Assembly (NCBI GenBank): GCA_024206195.1 | Contig: JAAGZO010000851.1 | Location: 1 to 5,265, forward strand | DNA length: 5,265 nucleotides | Direction: 5' to 3' | Origin: a bacterium | GTDB lineage: Archaea > Nanoarchaeota > Nanoarchaeia > Woesearchaeales > UBA10216 | Part shown: one piece after another, positions 4,616-5,265 of the stretch | How positions within the stretch are numbered: position 1 is the stretch's first letter | Layout of the letters: every line of letters starts with the position of its first letter | Made by a program: the position numbers and the translations under genes | Notes under the pieces: generated by a model | What the model saw: only the letters and a program-made list of their open reading frames with translations | The model's database searches: none | What the model was told of the DNA's origin: nothing

Positions 4616-5055
4616 CACAGACTGTTGAGCCTCAGGTTGATTGGTCAAAAGACCAAATGGTAGAGGTTAGGCTAAATGAACCTGATGATTTCTTAAAAGT
4701 TCGTGAGACTCTGACCCGTATTGGGGTTGCCTCTAGAAAAGAAAAGAAACTTTACCAATCCTGCCATATTCTTCATAAGCAAGGTAAATACTATATCGTA
4801 CACTTTAAGGAGTTATTTGCCCTTGATGGTAAATACGCTAATCTTACTGTTAATGATGTTCAGCGTAGGAACCGTATTACTCGCCTGCTTGTTGATTGGG
4901 GCTTGATAGATGTTGTCATCGAAGAATCAATTCAAGATATTGCACCATTGAATCAAATCAAAGTACTTCCTTATAGGGAGAAGACGGAGTGGATTCTAGA
5001 ACAGAAGTATAATATTGGTAAGAAGAATAATGTGAAGGTTGGACAACCTGAATAA
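4612..5055 (+). CDS. regA: RegA translational repressor of early genes
   Basis: Residues 16 onward, MVEVRLNEPDDFLKVRETLT, match T4 RegA 'MIEITLKKPEDFLKVKETLT'. 'LYQSCHILHKQGKYYIVHFK' and 'LLVDWGLIDVV' are near-identical to T4 'LYQSCHILQKKGLYYIVHFK' and 'LLEDWGLIEIV', and 'EWILEQKYNIG' matches the T4 end 'EWKLVPKYTIG'. RegA binds A/U-rich start regions of early mRNAs, including 44, 45, 62 and its own, and blocks ribosomes. This copy has 147 residues against 122 in T4, with about 15 extra at the N-terminus and about 10 at the C-terminus. The N-terminal extension depends on the start: ATG 4612 overlaps the gp62 stop and has GGTGGA nearby, whereas ATG 4657 aligns exactly with the T4 start and sits directly after a small hairpin. 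It is the last gene of the operon. Confidence 0.97.
   Translation: MTQTVEPQVDWSKDQMVEVRLNEPDDFLKVRETLTRIGVASRKEKKLYQSCHILHKQGKYYIVHFKELFALDGKYANLTVNDVQRRNRITRLLVDWGLIDVVIEESIQDIAPLNQIKVLPYREKTEWILEQKYNIGKKNNVKVGQPE
4641..4656 (+). promoter_or_regulatory. Hairpin immediately before second regA start
   Basis: TTGGTC (4641-4646), AAAA, GACCAA (4651-4656) forms a perfect 6-bp stem with a 4-nt loop, ending at the base before ATG 4657. That ATG matches the T4 RegA start. The hairpin could hide or frame an internal start, or be an operator for RegA itself. It also encodes WSKDQ of the long form. Confidence 0.4.
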
Positions 5056-5058
5056 ATA
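5051..5058 (+). promoter_or_regulatory. Possible T4-type late promoter element
   Basis: AATAAATA fits the NATAAATA pattern reported for late promoters of cyanomyoviruses (T4: TATAAATA). It overlaps the regA stop codon. A transcript from here would have to pass the terminator at 5108-5140 to reach the gene at 5181, and such A/T-rich octamers arise easily by chance. Confidence 0.25.
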
Positions 5059-5107
5059 AGACTGAGACTCCTTTCGTGCGGTCTCTACAAAAGTCGGAAA
5101 CCCTTTT

Positions 5108-5140
5108 AGAACCCGTCATCTATTGACGGGTTCTTTTTTT
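5108..5140 (+). terminator. Intrinsic terminator of the replication operon
   Basis: AGAACCCGTCA (5108-5118) pairs perfectly with TGACGGGTTCT (5124-5134) around a 5-nt loop TCTAT, making an 11-bp stem with a GC-rich core, followed by T residues from 5134 to 5140. This is a textbook Rho-independent terminator placed 53 nt after regA. The 5056-5107 stretch before it holds a weaker possible stem (5064-5069 with 5080-5085, GAGACT/GGTCTC) and no gene. Confidence 0.93.
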
Positions 5141-5150
5141 CTGTTATAAT
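5123..5150 (+). promoter_or_regulatory. Sigma70-like promoter embedded in the terminator
   Basis: TTGACG (5123-5128) is followed by 16 bp and TATAAT (5145-5150), with TG at 5142-5143 giving an extended -10 (TGTTATAAT). The -35 is the right arm of the terminator and the spacer contains its T-run. Transcription should start near 5157, about 24 nt before the ATG at 5181, the same leader length as predicted for the promoter at 176-204. Confidence 0.72.
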
Positions 5151-5180
5151 AAACAGGTACTTTCTTATAGACCTTTTACA

Positions 5181-5265
5181 ATGCCAGCTGTCAATTTTTC
5201 GTCTATTAAAGGAGACAACAAAAACTTTGAAACAGACTTTACTTTTAAGTGGCGCAATATTGTAA
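5181..5265 (+). CDS. Start of an unidentified gene, runs off the window
   Basis: ATG 5181 opens a frame with no stop to the window end. The 28 visible residues begin MPAVNFSSIKGDNKNFETDF and continue TFKWRNIV. The frame has its own promoter and lies beyond a strong terminator, so it begins a new transcription unit. There is no signal peptide or membrane segment, and no good Shine-Dalgarno (the leader is AGGTAC then a T-rich run). The fragment is too short to identify; I do not recognise it as gp43, the gene that follows regA in T4. Confidence 0.6.
   Translation, partial: MPAVNFSSIKGDNKNFETDFTFKWRNIV

Noticed and set aside
1..5265. tRNA genes, CRISPR arrays, insertion sequences or attachment sites
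   Set aside because: I saw no cloverleaf-like segment, regularly spaced repeats, transposase or terminal inverted repeats; the window is filled with phage genes.

Overview
The window looks like part of the DNA replication region of a T4-like myovirus, most probably a marine cyanophage (a Synechococcus or Prochlorococcus myovirus) or a close marine relative. Three proteins identify it: a gp45-type sliding clamp, a gp44-type clamp-loader ATPase and a RegA translational repressor, in the T4 order 45-44-62-regA. The cyanophage assignment is an inference. It rests on a CobS-like AAA+ gene just upstream, a DUF3310 gene, a short gp62, and small extra genes placed inside the replication cluster. All recognised genes are on the + strand. 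They are densely packed, often with ATGA stop/start overlaps, and no minus-strand gene is supported.

Layout. Positions 1-198 hold the C-terminus of a CobS/MoxR-like AAA+ ATPase. A perfect-consensus sigma70-type promoter (TTGACA, 17 bp, TATAAT; 176-204) covers the end of that gene and should start the replication operon. The operon then runs: DUF3310 protein (235-594), gp45 clamp (591-1265), five small or unnamed genes (1267-1422, 1430-1624, 1621-2130, 2075-2587, 2584-2781), a sixth (2778-2969), gp44 (2977-3921), a small LSm-like protein (3941-4231), gp62 (4235-4615) and RegA (4612-5055). A strong intrinsic terminator (5108-5140) closes the operon. A second sigma70-like promoter (5123-5150) starts inside the terminator's right arm and leads to a new gene at 5181 that runs off the window.

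How the genes work together. gp44 and gp62 form the clamp loader that places the gp45 ring on primer-template DNA for the phage polymerase. RegA in T4 represses translation of these same early mRNAs, including its own. The DUF3310 protein may serve nucleotide supply. The six genes between gp45 and gp44, and the LSm-like gene between gp44 and gp62, are absent from these positions in T4. They are the least understood part of the window. The most useful leads are the regulatory architecture (consensus promoter, duplicated start region, hairpin at the second regA start, terminator/promoter overlap), the 56-nt gene overlap, and the LSm-like and membrane proteins embedded in a replisome operon.
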